Origin: Albula goreensis
Taxonomy: Eukaryota > Chordata > Actinopteri > Albuliformes > Albulidae
Direction: 5' to 3'
DNA: 64,000 bases
Assembly: GCA_022829145.1 (NCBI GenBank)
Contig: CM040742.1
Location: 14,240,131-14,304,130, forward strand
Part shown: positions 33,834 to 44,800 of the stretch, piece by piece
Layout of the letters: each line of letters begins with the position of its first letter
Position numbering within the stretch: the first letter of the stretch is position 1
Notes under the pieces: model-generated
What the model saw: the letters and a program-made list of their open reading frames with translations, nothing else
What the model was told of the DNA's origin: nothing
Databases searched by the model: none
Position numbers and translations under genes: made by a program

Positions 33834-36800
33834 GTGAGTGACATGTACTTCTAAGGCAATGAGTTTGATGTTTGTTCAGAGATTCCAGCGGTGAGTGCCA
33901 CCTATTCCCTTGGCATTTGTTCTTGTTTCAGTTATTTAAACAGTGAACCTTTCTTTTATCAGCTTTGTTAAATTCACTGCCTGTAAGTTGTTTTCAATTA
34001 AACGATAACTTTTTGAAGGGAAAACTGGCCCAGTCAGCATTGTTTATTGTCACAGTCCAATCAATTGTGGCAATAAACACACACATTCCAGTGTGTTTAC
34101 TACTTTTAAGAGGAGACAAAACAAATTTACTTGTGTCTAAAGAGGAAATGCTGACAGTGAATGCTGCTGAATTACAAAATATTAATCAAAACACACATAT
34201 CCAAATATCTGACATACCATAATACACATGAAAAATGGACAAATTCTGTGTATATCATCACCCTTATACCATGTTCATGGCATACAGAATGCAGAAATGT
34301 ACAACAGGTTATAAACCAATAAAATATCTTTACGGGTTGACCAGGAAATAGACCTTTAAATTTGTATCATGTTAAAGTTTTATCAACCCTTTTATGCTTG
34401 AGGTCAATTACCATAAATGTCACCCATAAACATTATCACTTAATATCCGGTTCTACAGAACCTATGAGGAATTTCTTATTTTAGAGTAAGGGTTCACAAA
34501 CAATTCCAGATTAAAAGGTATTAATAGATAATTATACAATATATGCCAGGGGTCATTAAATTAAGCCAGTCTCACTTCATGTTGTTCATACCATATATGT
34601 AGTTCATCTTATATTTCTAAAGCTACTTGGCCAACTTTAGCTTGCCTGCAGCTGTACACATTCCATTAAAATAACTGCAGTAACATTTTATTACAATAAC
34701 TAGAAAATTGAACGGATGGTTCAGCTCTAACCTGTATGCAAAACCCAAAGCATTTAACATTACAATTACAAGTGTAGATAAATGTTTTAAAAATGCCAGA
34801 AGGATTGCAGGATATTTCTGAGGACTGGCAATGCTTTGATTGTACGTTCTGCAGTTTGACCTTGTTTGTAGCAATGAATGGAAACAGCCCTTCACTTCCT
34901 CTGTCTTCTTCATGGGTGTGCTGTGTGGATCCTTCCTATCAGGCCAGCTTTCAGACAGGTGTGTTTTATGATATTTATATTATTTTATTAATAATTATAC
35001 AAATAAATTACAAGTTCCCTTCATCTCACCTCACCCACCACAACTGCGTGGAACCTAACTGATGAACAGCAGTCACTTTCCTAGGGATACCAATGTATAG
35101 CGATCAGCATTTTTTTTTCTAAACACTTTTAAAAGTATTCAGTGTGTAATGTCAGTGTGTGTAATGATGCTCAAGTTCTGCTTTGGGATATTTTCATCAG
35201 AATTATGACAGAATTGATGATTGTCTGTTTGAGTTGCCACACTTATTTTGGAGAGGATGTCACACCACTCAGTTTCCCTTTAAGTTGCGTAATTGAGGTC
35301 GGACGGTGAAGCTGTTGGGCCAGTTTAGCAGATTGTCAGGTAAATACCCTACACATGTCTGAGTGCTCCATTCGATTATTCTGCAGGTTTGGAAGAAAGC
35401 CGATTCTTTTTATCACCATGGCAATGCAGACAGTCTTCACCTTTATCCAGGTGTTCTCTCCTAACTGGGAGGTGTTCTCCCTGCTCTTCTTCATCGTGGG
35501 GCTTGGCCAGATCTCCAACTATGTGGCAGCATTCGTGCTTGGTAAAACCATCACCTCCAGGCCCTGACTATCCTGCACACATCAACCCTAGCTAACAGAA
35601 AATGTTCCCATTACATTGGGAAAAATGTAGATCCTATTTTGACTGGGGTTTGACATAGAATTATAATGTGAATGCTACTCAAACATTATAAGAATTTTAC
35701 ATTTTTCAAGTTCTGTCAAGGACACAAGATAACATTCTAGATTATTAACGCTCAGGGAACACAAGACAAACTGGACAAAATTTACATCCTGGAAACATGT
35801 GTCTAAAAGTTTTGAGAAACTTCTTGTTTTGAAAGTTTTGTTCTGGCAACCAAAAACTGCTAGCTGGGATATCCTGACCTTAACAGGCCTTGTTGAAATT
35901 TGCATCTATGCTGATACAATAAAGCTGACCAAAAGTAATTTGGCAATTGGTTATTTTTAACCAGTTTTATGAAAGCAAACTTCTGCAGACCATGTGGCTA
36001 TCCAGCACCAGGGCTGGCTTCCACTGCCTTCACCATTGATGTCATGGACACATCAGTTAGTGCCATGAGACCACAGTGATCCTTAATCTATATGTTGAAA
36101 TGTTTTTTTTCCCCCTTGTTTGGACAGGTTCAGAGATCCTCAGTGGGCAAGTGCGTGTGCTTTATTCCTCTCTGGGTGTATGCCTGTTCTTTGCCATCGG
36201 ATACATGATACTGCCCCTCATTGCCTTCTTCATCAGGGACTGGAGAATGCTTTTGGTTGCCATGTCTGTGCCAGGCCTCATCTATATCCCCCTTTGGTGG
36301 TGAGCCAGGCTTCAGGGAAAATATCCCTCAAGTGCAATTGTAGATTTAAAGAGTATAATTTTTTCTGTTCAATTTGCACTTCCACATACCTAGTTTCATA
36401 TAATGAAAGGGTAAAAAAGTAACCATGTAAGTCAAGCTTGTGAATCTACAGTGAGCTGTTGTATGGACAAATGTACAAATGGATATGCTTTTTCTCAAGG
36501 ACGCTCTAATGTTTAAAAAAAAAAGCGTGATGCACCAAATGTTTACCCAACAAAAATTGTTGGCTGTTGCAGGTTCATCCCAGAGTCCCCCCGATGGCTG
36601 CTCTCTCAGGGTCGAGTGGAGGAGGCCGAGGCCATACTGAGAGATGCTGCTCGGAGGAACGGGGTCACACCCCCGGAGGTCATCCTCACCCCCATAGAGG
36701 TAACCGGTAACCTGTGCATGAGCTTTTGCACCTCTATATTCACTTCCAAAGCGTGGTAATGAATACCATCCAATTTACTGTCACACAGTGGTCAGTGTGA

Positions 36801-39800
36801 TATTAATGCATTGTGTTTTCTGTAGGATGAAGAGAAAAAAAGCAAGAGAGAGGAGGCCTATAGCGTTCTTGATCTCTTCAGGGGCAGTGACATCCGTTAC
36901 ACTACGTTCATATTGTTTCTAGTGTGGTGAGCATCTACACCAGGCATGTAGGATGACTGTCTGTCTGCGTAGGCACTGTCCTCTCTCCTTCTTTTGTCTA
37001 GATTGCCTGTCAGACATATCACTAAGCTGGCAAAAGTTGTCTCTAGTACTCCTCATGCTAGATGTATAAGACATCTATGATATATACCACAAAGCTGGCT
37101 TACCAAGTTAGCTGGCTAACTTTGGTAAACATGCGAAAATATAAATATTTAAGAGGCTGTTTTGGTTCACATACAGCTAGTCGTTAACTGTTGATTTGTA
37201 TTTTGTATACATGAAATTCATGTACAACTGGTGTAATAAACAGAGAAGCCTAATTTTTCTCATGATATTTACTAAGGTTACCATTGAATGTCTCCATGAT
37301 GAAAAGAGAGATTTTCCTGCTGTGTGAACAAATCTGTAAAGGTTCTATGAAGTATAACAGATCCATGTTTGGGACGGCCGTGCACAAAGAGTCCAGCAGT
37401 AGTGTGTGAAGGGTCAGTGGAGGAAGCTTATTTAGACAGTTCCGGTCCAGCTTGGTAGTCGGGTAGTCCATAAAAACACCCATGCTGGAAAAACTTCAGG
37501 GCAAAGGGCAACACACGTGCTGCTATCAAATTATTTAATTCTGTGAGCCAGAAAACACCTGGCATGTTCCAGCTCTTGGCCCCAGTCATCTTCTGGTGAA
37601 AAAAAGCTACAAAACTGCCCCATTTGTCCCTGATTTTAATCAACACTGCCAAACCCCTTTATGCAGTGAAAAAGTTGGCTGTACCTATCGTTTTTTAGAG
37701 TTCCACTCTATCATTTGAGTTCCACTATAGTTTCAACATGCTTTTGCTTAAAATAACACTATAGTCTTGCCTGTATAAAGGGTCAAGCTCTGTTCCATAA
37801 ATTTGTCTAATGATATATCATAAAGGACATATTGAATTAATTAAATGGATGACATCATGTGACATCATGCAAAAAAAGGAATCTGGAGAGAAGAGATTAT
37901 TCATTTTTTTTCAACCTTTTAAAGTTCTAATATTTGTGTTGTATGGCATTATTATCTAAAGTCAGTTCAATTCAACCCATTCGGTTTATCTTATTCAAGT
38001 AGACAAGTCAAGCACATTGTGAAAGCACAGCTAAAATAGTGGCAGCCAATCATATATTTAATCCATTAACCAAGACAGTAACCTTTATTTTTCAGACCTG
38101 GATTTTTCAGCTGTGGTGCTCAGTAGAGCTCAGGATCCATAGTTTTACACTCATATTTGTTCAATTCCATTAAATTTCATCTTAAAATAATCTGCCAAGT
38201 TTTCCTTCTCAGAGTAACACCATGAAGAGAAGTATGTGTGTCTCTTCTCTTTCAGGTTGACTCTTAGCTCAGGGTATTTGGGCCTGTCCTTGAGCGCCAC
38301 CAGTTTACATGGAAACCCATATCTCAACTGCTTCATCTCAGCTGCCATCGAGGTACCGGCCTATATTGTCAGCTGGTTGTCCCTGAAATTTTTACCCAGA
38401 AGGCTTTGCACTTCGGCCAGTATGCTGCTGGGAGGAGGAATGCTTCTCTTTATACAGCTGGTCCCTCTGAGTAAGACTCTTGCTGTCTCCTCTCTGACCT
38501 TCTGAACAGAGTACAGAGTAAATGTGATCTGTGCCTTTGTTCATCGTAACTTCCCACTGTGTGCACTGTCCCCCCAGGTTTGCCCTCCCTATCTACCGCG
38601 CTGGAAATGATAGGGAAATTTGGCTTGGCCACTGGGAGCGCATTAATTTTCGTCTTCACGGGGGAGCTGTACCCAACTGTGCTGAGAAACACTGCTGTGG
38701 GGGCCTGCTCAATGGTCGCTCGGTTGGGTGGCACCATCACCCCCTTCCTTATCCAGCTGAGTAAGGGAACACAAAGGCCTTTGGCACAATTCCTGCCACA
38801 GAACCAAAAAAACCCACCTGCACTTAATTTGCAATGTATGTGTGAGCACAGTGGATTATTAGTGAAACTGTGCTGGTTCTTCTCAAAACAGGAGTTCCTC
38901 AAGACATAACTCTGAAACTGTGATTCAAACCCAAGCAATAACCATGAAATTTGATTCATACCCTTGATTCATACACCCGCCTAGGTAAACATGACAGGAA
39001 CCTGCCCCGCACCATACTCGGGAGTCTTGCCCTTGTGTCAGCAGCCATTATAGTCTTTCTGCCAGAGACCTTTGGGCAACCTCTGCCAGACACCATAGAC
39101 CAGATGCAAAAGAGACAGCGGTAAGTAACTTTTAATAATGAAAGTGCCATTTACAGTTTTGTTGGGCATAATGATGATGATACAGATTGTGGAGCAAATG
39201 CTGGTGATAATGATGGCTGGATTATGATAATGCTGAAGTAGGTCAGGGTATTAACTAGGGGTGGTCCCGACTAATAATTAACATAATCAAATCTGATTGG
39301 TCAAGTTTTGCTTATTACCAACTGTAGAATCATGTTTTTTGTTTCTTTTCTTTTTCTTTTTTTTTTACTCATTGATCCAGATTCTCATTTGTGACATTGG
39401 CTTCCATTTTTACCGCACCACACAAAAGAGCTGAAACACCCAATTAAACAATTTGTCTTCTTGACTTGGCATAAGAATTCATTTTATAATAGGACGTGTT
39501 CCATCTATTTTCTCATTTGTTATTTTGAAAAGTCTGCATTATGGTGACCTTATAACGATAAAAATATGCCCATTTAGAATATAGAATGTCCATAGCTTAC
39601 AGTAAAAAAGAAACCAGAGCAGCTAGGTATAAAACTCTTTTTTTGTCTCACTCAGAAACAACTTGATAATGAAATGACCAAAACTGAAACGAGGCCACTT
39701 TCAAGTGTTGGCATATCAAAACAAAGTTGCATATAAAAAATGACCGTAACAAAATATAAGTTTAAATAACAGGCTAACACATGCCTTGGATTTTCATCTT

Positions 39801-40391
39801 TTTAAGTTAATGTGAATCCCTACAAGCTATTAATTAAAGGCAATATGAAATAAACATTATTCGTTCAACCACAGGCATCATTTACGCTGAGGACATGTCC
39901 CCACCACTTTTTGTCTTGGCTCATTTCGTCCCCACCATTTTTGGAAAGCCTGGACACGTTGAACCCGCCGTTGTCCCCAGCAATTTTTAAAACAAAGTGA
40001 CGCCCACACATTAAACAATGTCCGCTTGATTCTTTTCAAATTGTGTGTGTGGAAAACCAACTTGTTCACGTTGCCCAGGAGAAGTGCACTCCTTGCTTTG
40101 CTGACAATAAACCTGCCTTGAAGAATATTCTCTCTGATGGTGTGGAGATGGATGGTGTGCTGTGGATTCTTTGATGTAGCTCAGATAAAGCTGTCTGCAC
40201 ATTTCTTCATTAATTTGTAAATCTCTGCCCTCCTTAGATCGAATCGTAGAATATTTGACTATTCGGGGTATTAACATGTTTGTTTTTCCATATTTCCTGT
40301 CAGGATACTATGCACATGCTCACTCAGAGAACACAAGAACCAAAAAGAACAAGGCAACCCTCCTCAGATCCTTGTGGAGACCTCGATTTAG
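33441..40391 (+). CDS. slc22a4: OCTN-type SLC22 transporter, gene 1 (SLC22A4/A5-like), complete
   Basis: Twelve-helix major facilitator of the plasma membrane; the OCTN family carries organic cations, carnitine (A5) or ergothioneine (A4). Exons: 33441-33833, 34855-34958, 35387-35541, 36128-36299, 36573-36699, 36826-36926, 38256-38470, 38578-38760, 38985-39120, 40304-40391. Every intron is GT-AG. The CDS is 1674 nt, 557 aa, the length of human SLC22A5, and each internal exon matches the human exon size. Motifs: [18 protein letters not shown] start, large extracellular loop with N57, N91 and N104 sequons, GQLSDRFGRKP after TM2, [11 protein letters not shown] in the central loop, [10 protein letters not shown] after TM10, and a C-terminal TSI that fits a class I PDZ ligand. 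The start has a strong context (A at -3, G at +4). The A4 versus A5 label rests only on position next to pdlim4; an SLC22A5 or SLC22A21-like label is also possible. Confidence 0.93.
34855..34958 (+). CDS. slc22a4: OCTN gene 1 exon 2
   Basis: Reads [16 protein letters not shown], then TM2 and GQLSDR. 104 nt, same as human. Family proteins usually begin this exon with W, here F. Confidence 0.93.
35387..35541 (+). CDS. slc22a4: OCTN gene 1 exon 3
   Basis: Reads [14 protein letters not shown] (TM3) and [12 protein letters not shown] (TM4). 155 nt. Confidence 0.95.
36128..36299 (+). CDS. slc22a4: OCTN gene 1 exon 4
   Basis: TM5 and TM6. It begins with GSEILSGQ at the position of the Walker-A-like GTEILGKS of human OCTNs. 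172 nt. Confidence 0.95.
36573..36699 (+). CDS. slc22a4: OCTN gene 1 exon 5
   Basis: Cytoplasmic loop with [20 protein letters not shown]. 127 nt. Nearly identical in the loop to the matching exon of gene 2. Confidence 0.95.
36826..36926 (+). CDS. slc22a4: OCTN gene 1 exon 6
   Basis: Lys/Glu-rich loop followed by the start of TM7 ([17 protein letters not shown]). 101 nt, same as human. Confidence 0.92.
38256..38470 (+). CDS. slc22a4: OCTN gene 1 exon 7
   Basis: TM7 end, TM8 and TM9, with [19 protein letters not shown] and [16 protein letters not shown]. 215 nt. Confidence 0.95.
38578..38760 (+). CDS. slc22a4: OCTN gene 1 exon 8
   Basis: TM10 and TM11 with [13 protein letters not shown] and [18 protein letters not shown]. 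183 nt. Confidence 0.95.
38985..39120 (+). CDS. slc22a4: OCTN gene 1 exon 9
   Basis: TM12 and [18 protein letters not shown]. 136 nt, donor CG|GTAAGT. Confidence 0.95.
40304..40391 (+). CDS. slc22a4: OCTN gene 1 exon 10 (C-terminal tail)
   Basis: Acceptor TGTCAG before 40304 in the correct phase. It encodes a hydrophilic tail ending ILVETSI, stop TAG at 40389-40391. The tail is not conserved with human by sequence. It was chosen for phase, length and the nearby poly(A) signals. Confidence 0.75.
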
Positions 40392-40438
40392 ACAGCACTG
40401 CCATGGCCATGAGAACTCCAGTCATTGTGAATTATTAA

Positions 40439-40465
40439 AATAAATTTCAAAAATACATCAATAAA
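40439..40465 (+). terminator. slc22a4: OCTN gene 1 polyadenylation signals (two AATAAA)
   Basis: AATAAA at 40439-40444 and again at 40460-40465, 48 and 69 bases after the stop codon. They imply a very short 3'UTR and support the exon 10 call. Confidence 0.7.
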
Positions 40466-40539
40466 ACAGTGTGTGATGCAATTATTTTTTTAAAGGGAGA
40501 GTATGGATGTACACATCAGTTTTGTGTTTTACTTCAGAC

Positions 40540-41109
40540 ATGAACAATGATAGCCCTTATTTAATAAAACCTAAAATATATACATAAAGAATACATGAAT
40601 GTATTTTCCAATGGACAAGAGATAAGTGGAAAGTGAGAAAAATGAATATTTGTAAGGAGATCCACTGACCCAAGTTCTGAGATGTTTTCCTTTGCAGAGT
40701 CACTGTTTAAATAAGAAATCGTGTTGTCTACTTATGAAAAAAAAGAGTTGTACTTCAGAGTTACAATTTAATCAGTGATACTGCAGAGGATGGTCTGTCT
40801 GAAGTATTATAGGGAGTGGCACTCTTCAAGAGTGTTCTCTCATTTTGTACTCAAGACACACAGACAATTTCTGGGGTGCTGGAGCATGGTGCTAACGGCA
40901 AGTGGAATACCTACAGCATCAAAGTCACACAGATCCTGTACCCTTTAATGGCCCTGTCCGATAAACAGATACTATTTGAAATGCATGGCTGCATTTGTTA
41001 ATGGCTTCAGGAACTAGCATACCGTAGCTCTCAGGCGAAAGGCATAGCAACCCTGCAAAACAAGCCTGGCTCCCCATTAAAATGTGAGGCTGTAACTTAT
41101 GAAAGCATC
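40540..41109 (-). pseudogene. remnant of the 3' end of an OCTN gene (exons 9-10 and 3'UTR)
   Basis: On the minus strand, 41109 down to about 40974 matches exon 9 of gene 2. It reads ILMGS and PESYGMLVPEAI in an open frame after an intact acceptor (AAACAG|GATGC), but the exon end has lost its GT donor and the PLPETID motif is altered. About 250 bases further on, 40740-40660 matches exon 10 and the stop region of gene 2, and 40685-40540 matches its 3'UTR. No upstream exons were found. This is a decayed partial tandem duplicate sitting between the converging 3' ends of genes 1 and 2. Confidence 0.8.
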
Positions 41110-41799
41110 CTGTTTACCACTAACATGATCTCAAAAATAACTTAATTGATGCAACTGTTAATTAAACAAAAGCTGTATTGTTTGACATTAGTCTGTTTAA
41201 GTGCATTGAGCTACAGAACAGACTGAATACATTTAAACATTTGAAACCTTTTTGCCAGTTTCTTTGCTTTAACACTGAAATACAGGTTTCCTTATTTTAT
41301 GGTATTGCTCCTCTCTCCTGGACCTGGGAAGCCACAGTGTGTATTCATTTTTGATTACAGCTGAAATTCCACAATTAGTTAACACCAGTTAATGCAAGAC
41401 ACTAGGGGAGGTGAGCTAATTGTGTAATCAACTATTTTAATTAGTAATTAAGTGCAGAATTACAAAAACCATTTACAATGTAGTCCTCCAGCACAAGGGA
41501 TGAGGAGCACTGCAGTATGCCGTACACAGATGAAAAGTAGGACTCTTCCCCAAAGAAAATTATTTACATAGCAATATTCCGATAATAGATCATTTGGTTT
41601 TACAAATCCCTTTAGCGCATTAATATAGGTGCAAAGATAGCCCTTATTTATAAAATCTAAAATTCATAACATCTAAAATTGTCCATACAGACAAAAGGAA
41701 TGTAACCACTATTAAAAACATCTTCCAGGAAAGTGTAAGTTGTTCTACCCTAAACATTTTTTTTTTGTAAGAAGTATCATCCTTGAAAAGATCCACTTG

Positions 41800-41872
41800 T
41801 TACATTTCTGAGACATTTTCATCCTCTGCAATGGCACTGGTTAAATGATATGGTGCTTTTCTCTTTTTAAAC
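41800..41872 (-). CDS. slc22a5: OCTN gene 2 exon 10 (C-terminal tail)
   Basis: Acceptor CCACTCAG before the exon in the correct phase. It encodes [18 protein letters not shown] and ends VSEM, TAA stop. The 40.7-kb remnant retains a matching segment, which supports this as a real exon. Confidence 0.75.
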
Positions 41873-44800
41873 CTGAGTGGAATTAAATGTAAAAACAATT
41901 ACATCCTGGCATTATAGCACAGCAAAAAAAAAAACAAAAAAAAAAACAATTGTTGAACTGGCTGGCTGAAAGTACTGGGGTATAACTAAGGCATTTTGCA
42001 GCATACATGGGAATTTCTGATGTAAAAACATTAGAACCATCAGCAGACATTAAGGTGATCTAATTCAGAGCAATCAACAGTTCAGAGGCTGGAAGAAAAC
42101 TATGGATACACTGAACCTGAGAACCACTGGTCTAAAAAAGGTACAATTATTGACAGTCATTTTCAGAGAGTGCTACAAACAATTAAATGGAGGGTGATAA
42201 ACAGCACTTTTTAGAAATAGTTGCCTTACCCTTGAATTGACTGCATGTGATCTATGGTTTCAGGAAGTGGCATGCCACGGCTCTCAGGAAGCAGTAGGCT
42301 TAGCAACGCAGAAAAAACTGTGAGGCTCCCCATTAAAAGGTAAGGCAAGGACTTGTAATAGCGTCCTGTTTAAAAGAAACACAACACTTCATGTCAGAGC
42401 CAGTCATACAAAGCAGAAACAGCAGTGCCTACAGTGAGGAATGGCACATGTGGGATATCTGCAAAGAATCATGTTGAGGACATACATTATTTTACCACTT
42501 TTTTCCTGATTCTCCAAAACATACATGAAACTGTCATTAGTTTTAAGATTAGATTTAAACCAGAATAGTGTAAGTAAAAATGTGACGCAGGTATCAGGGC
42601 TCACTAACCCAAATAGACGAAGTAGGGTGCAGAAATGCTGCCCACCCGAGAAGCCATGGAGCAGGCACACACTGCTGTGTTCCTCAGGACTGTGGGGTAC
42701 AACTCTGCCGTGAAGGCATACACTACAGAGAAGGCTGCGGTGAACCCAAACTTTCCCACCATCTCCAACGTCACAGATAACCAATTCACATCTGTCAAGA
42801 AAAGAGTGACAAAGTCTTCTTTATTCTGTTGTTATCTAATGTATTAGCGATCATTGTACTATAGATACCAGGCCATACATACAGTGCTATCTGCTAATCT
42901 GGTTGCCTCTTGACTCTTACTTCTTGGTATGAGCTGGATGAAGAGGAGCCCGACTCCACCGAGAAAGAGTGTGGGGGAGAGACACAGTCTCCTTGGGCAG
43001 TAGTGGAAAAGAAGCCAGGCCACAACGTAGGCTGGAATCTCAACAGCTGCCGAGAGGAAACAGTTGAAATAGGTGTTTCCATGCAGATTGGAGACATTCA
43101 ATGACAAGGCAAAGTACCCAGCTGAGAGCACCATCCTGGAAATATTGGGAGAGGGGGAGTGGGAGAAGAATTGGCAGATTTCAGTTACAAGCCGGTAAAC
43201 AAGGGTCACATAGCATCAAAACTATTGATCTTGGCTTCAAGCTGCCCCATGTGTTTCATGTTATTCGGACAGGGTCATGAGACACTCACCACACGAGGCA
43301 CAGTGTGATCGTGATCCAGCGAATGTTGCTGGACTTTACGAGATCACAGATGTTGTGGTGCTGCACTTTTTCTGGGTTGTTTCCCACCTACAGCAACACA
43401 TGTCACAGCAAAAGTGCTTGTGTTAAACTGAGATGACTCAGTTCTGAGAGACAGCTGCAAAACAAAATGGGGAAAGTCAACAATAACACATCTGTGTACT
43501 TGTGTTGGCTATTTGAAATAGCAATGGTGGTAGAGAAAGGGATAAGATAAATATACCACCCACTGATTGTAAGCGTCTAATGAACAAGCAGTCCCTATCA
43601 TTGGGAAAGCTCATGAGCTGTGAAAAGGATTTCCAGTCTAGTATGAAGCTACTATTGGAATGTACTGATAATGACAAAAGCCATTGACAGTCATTTGTCA
43701 GCGTCACGGGTAAGGTACAGAGTCTAATGTCAAGGGACTCGGGCGACAGAAATGGTCTCACTTTTTCTAAAAAGTGCTTCCCTATGCTTTAACAGGAATG
43801 TCTTATGTGTAAACAAAGCCTTTTACGATCCTTTTAATCAAAATAACACAGTTACATACTTGAACATATCTAGCAGTTGGCGTGCCTGTGGATGAGACTG
43901 CACTATAATGGTACTATATTTAATCTGTAATAATTTCAAGAGAAAAACAAACACCTTTTCAAAATTGTGAACAATTAAAATGACACAAAAGCACATTACG
44001 CCTCAGTTGGTAGCTTGACTGCACAGTTTATAATCTCAGATAATTAGTGTTAATTCCTCAGATGTCAGCACAGTTTAGTGTGAACTCGTTTACTTCAGCC
44101 CTGGGATATGACCCATGAACTCCTCTTCCTCACAAGTTTTTATTTATTTTTTTAAATGCTGCTCCAAGAGATGACAACATGAAACATAGTAAACAGAAAC
44201 CAGAGCAATTTGATTTCAAGGTTTGATTTTAATTAACAACTTAACTGATCAATACAACACCCCCTAAAACTCCTCAATAATCCTTTCATCATGTTCAAGG
44301 AAAAATATTATCTGTTATAAAAAAAGCAAATAATAACATTTTTCAACCACCCATGCATTGAAAGACTTAGTCCTCCTCTCCCCACTAATTTTCAAGCAGT
44401 AGTTACTATTGCGAGCCTTGGCAATGAAATGAAAAGAACGGCGACATGAGAGGAAAAGCCAAAGGAACTCCACCAACATTTTTTGGTTCACCAAAGAGAC
44501 AAAATCCTCTGCCCAACAGGAGATATGCTATTTTTTATTTAGTTATTTATTTATTCACATTTATTGTTAACACATCAGCATTTAGGAACTGCCCATTGAG
44601 CCAATATCACTCAGCTAAATGACTGATTAAACCTAATGTGTCTTCCAGATAGACTTTGTGCAAACCAAGCAAAGTTTCCCTGGAATTCTAAAATCAATCA
44701 TTTGCTAAATATGGAAATGAAAGCTAAATATTTTTAAAAGGGAATGATTCCATGTTGTAGGTGACCTCTCACAGATATCAGTTTAGGAACCCCTCAGCTA

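Noticed and set aside
37250-37652. Overlapping minus-strand frames in gene 1 intron 6
   Set aside because: Looked briefly like a retroelement ORF tail but no diagnostic motif could be named.
39890-40010. GTCCCCA-rich stretch in gene 1 intron 9
   Set aside because: Three GTCCCCA motifs suggested a transposon fragment, but ends and family could not be defined.
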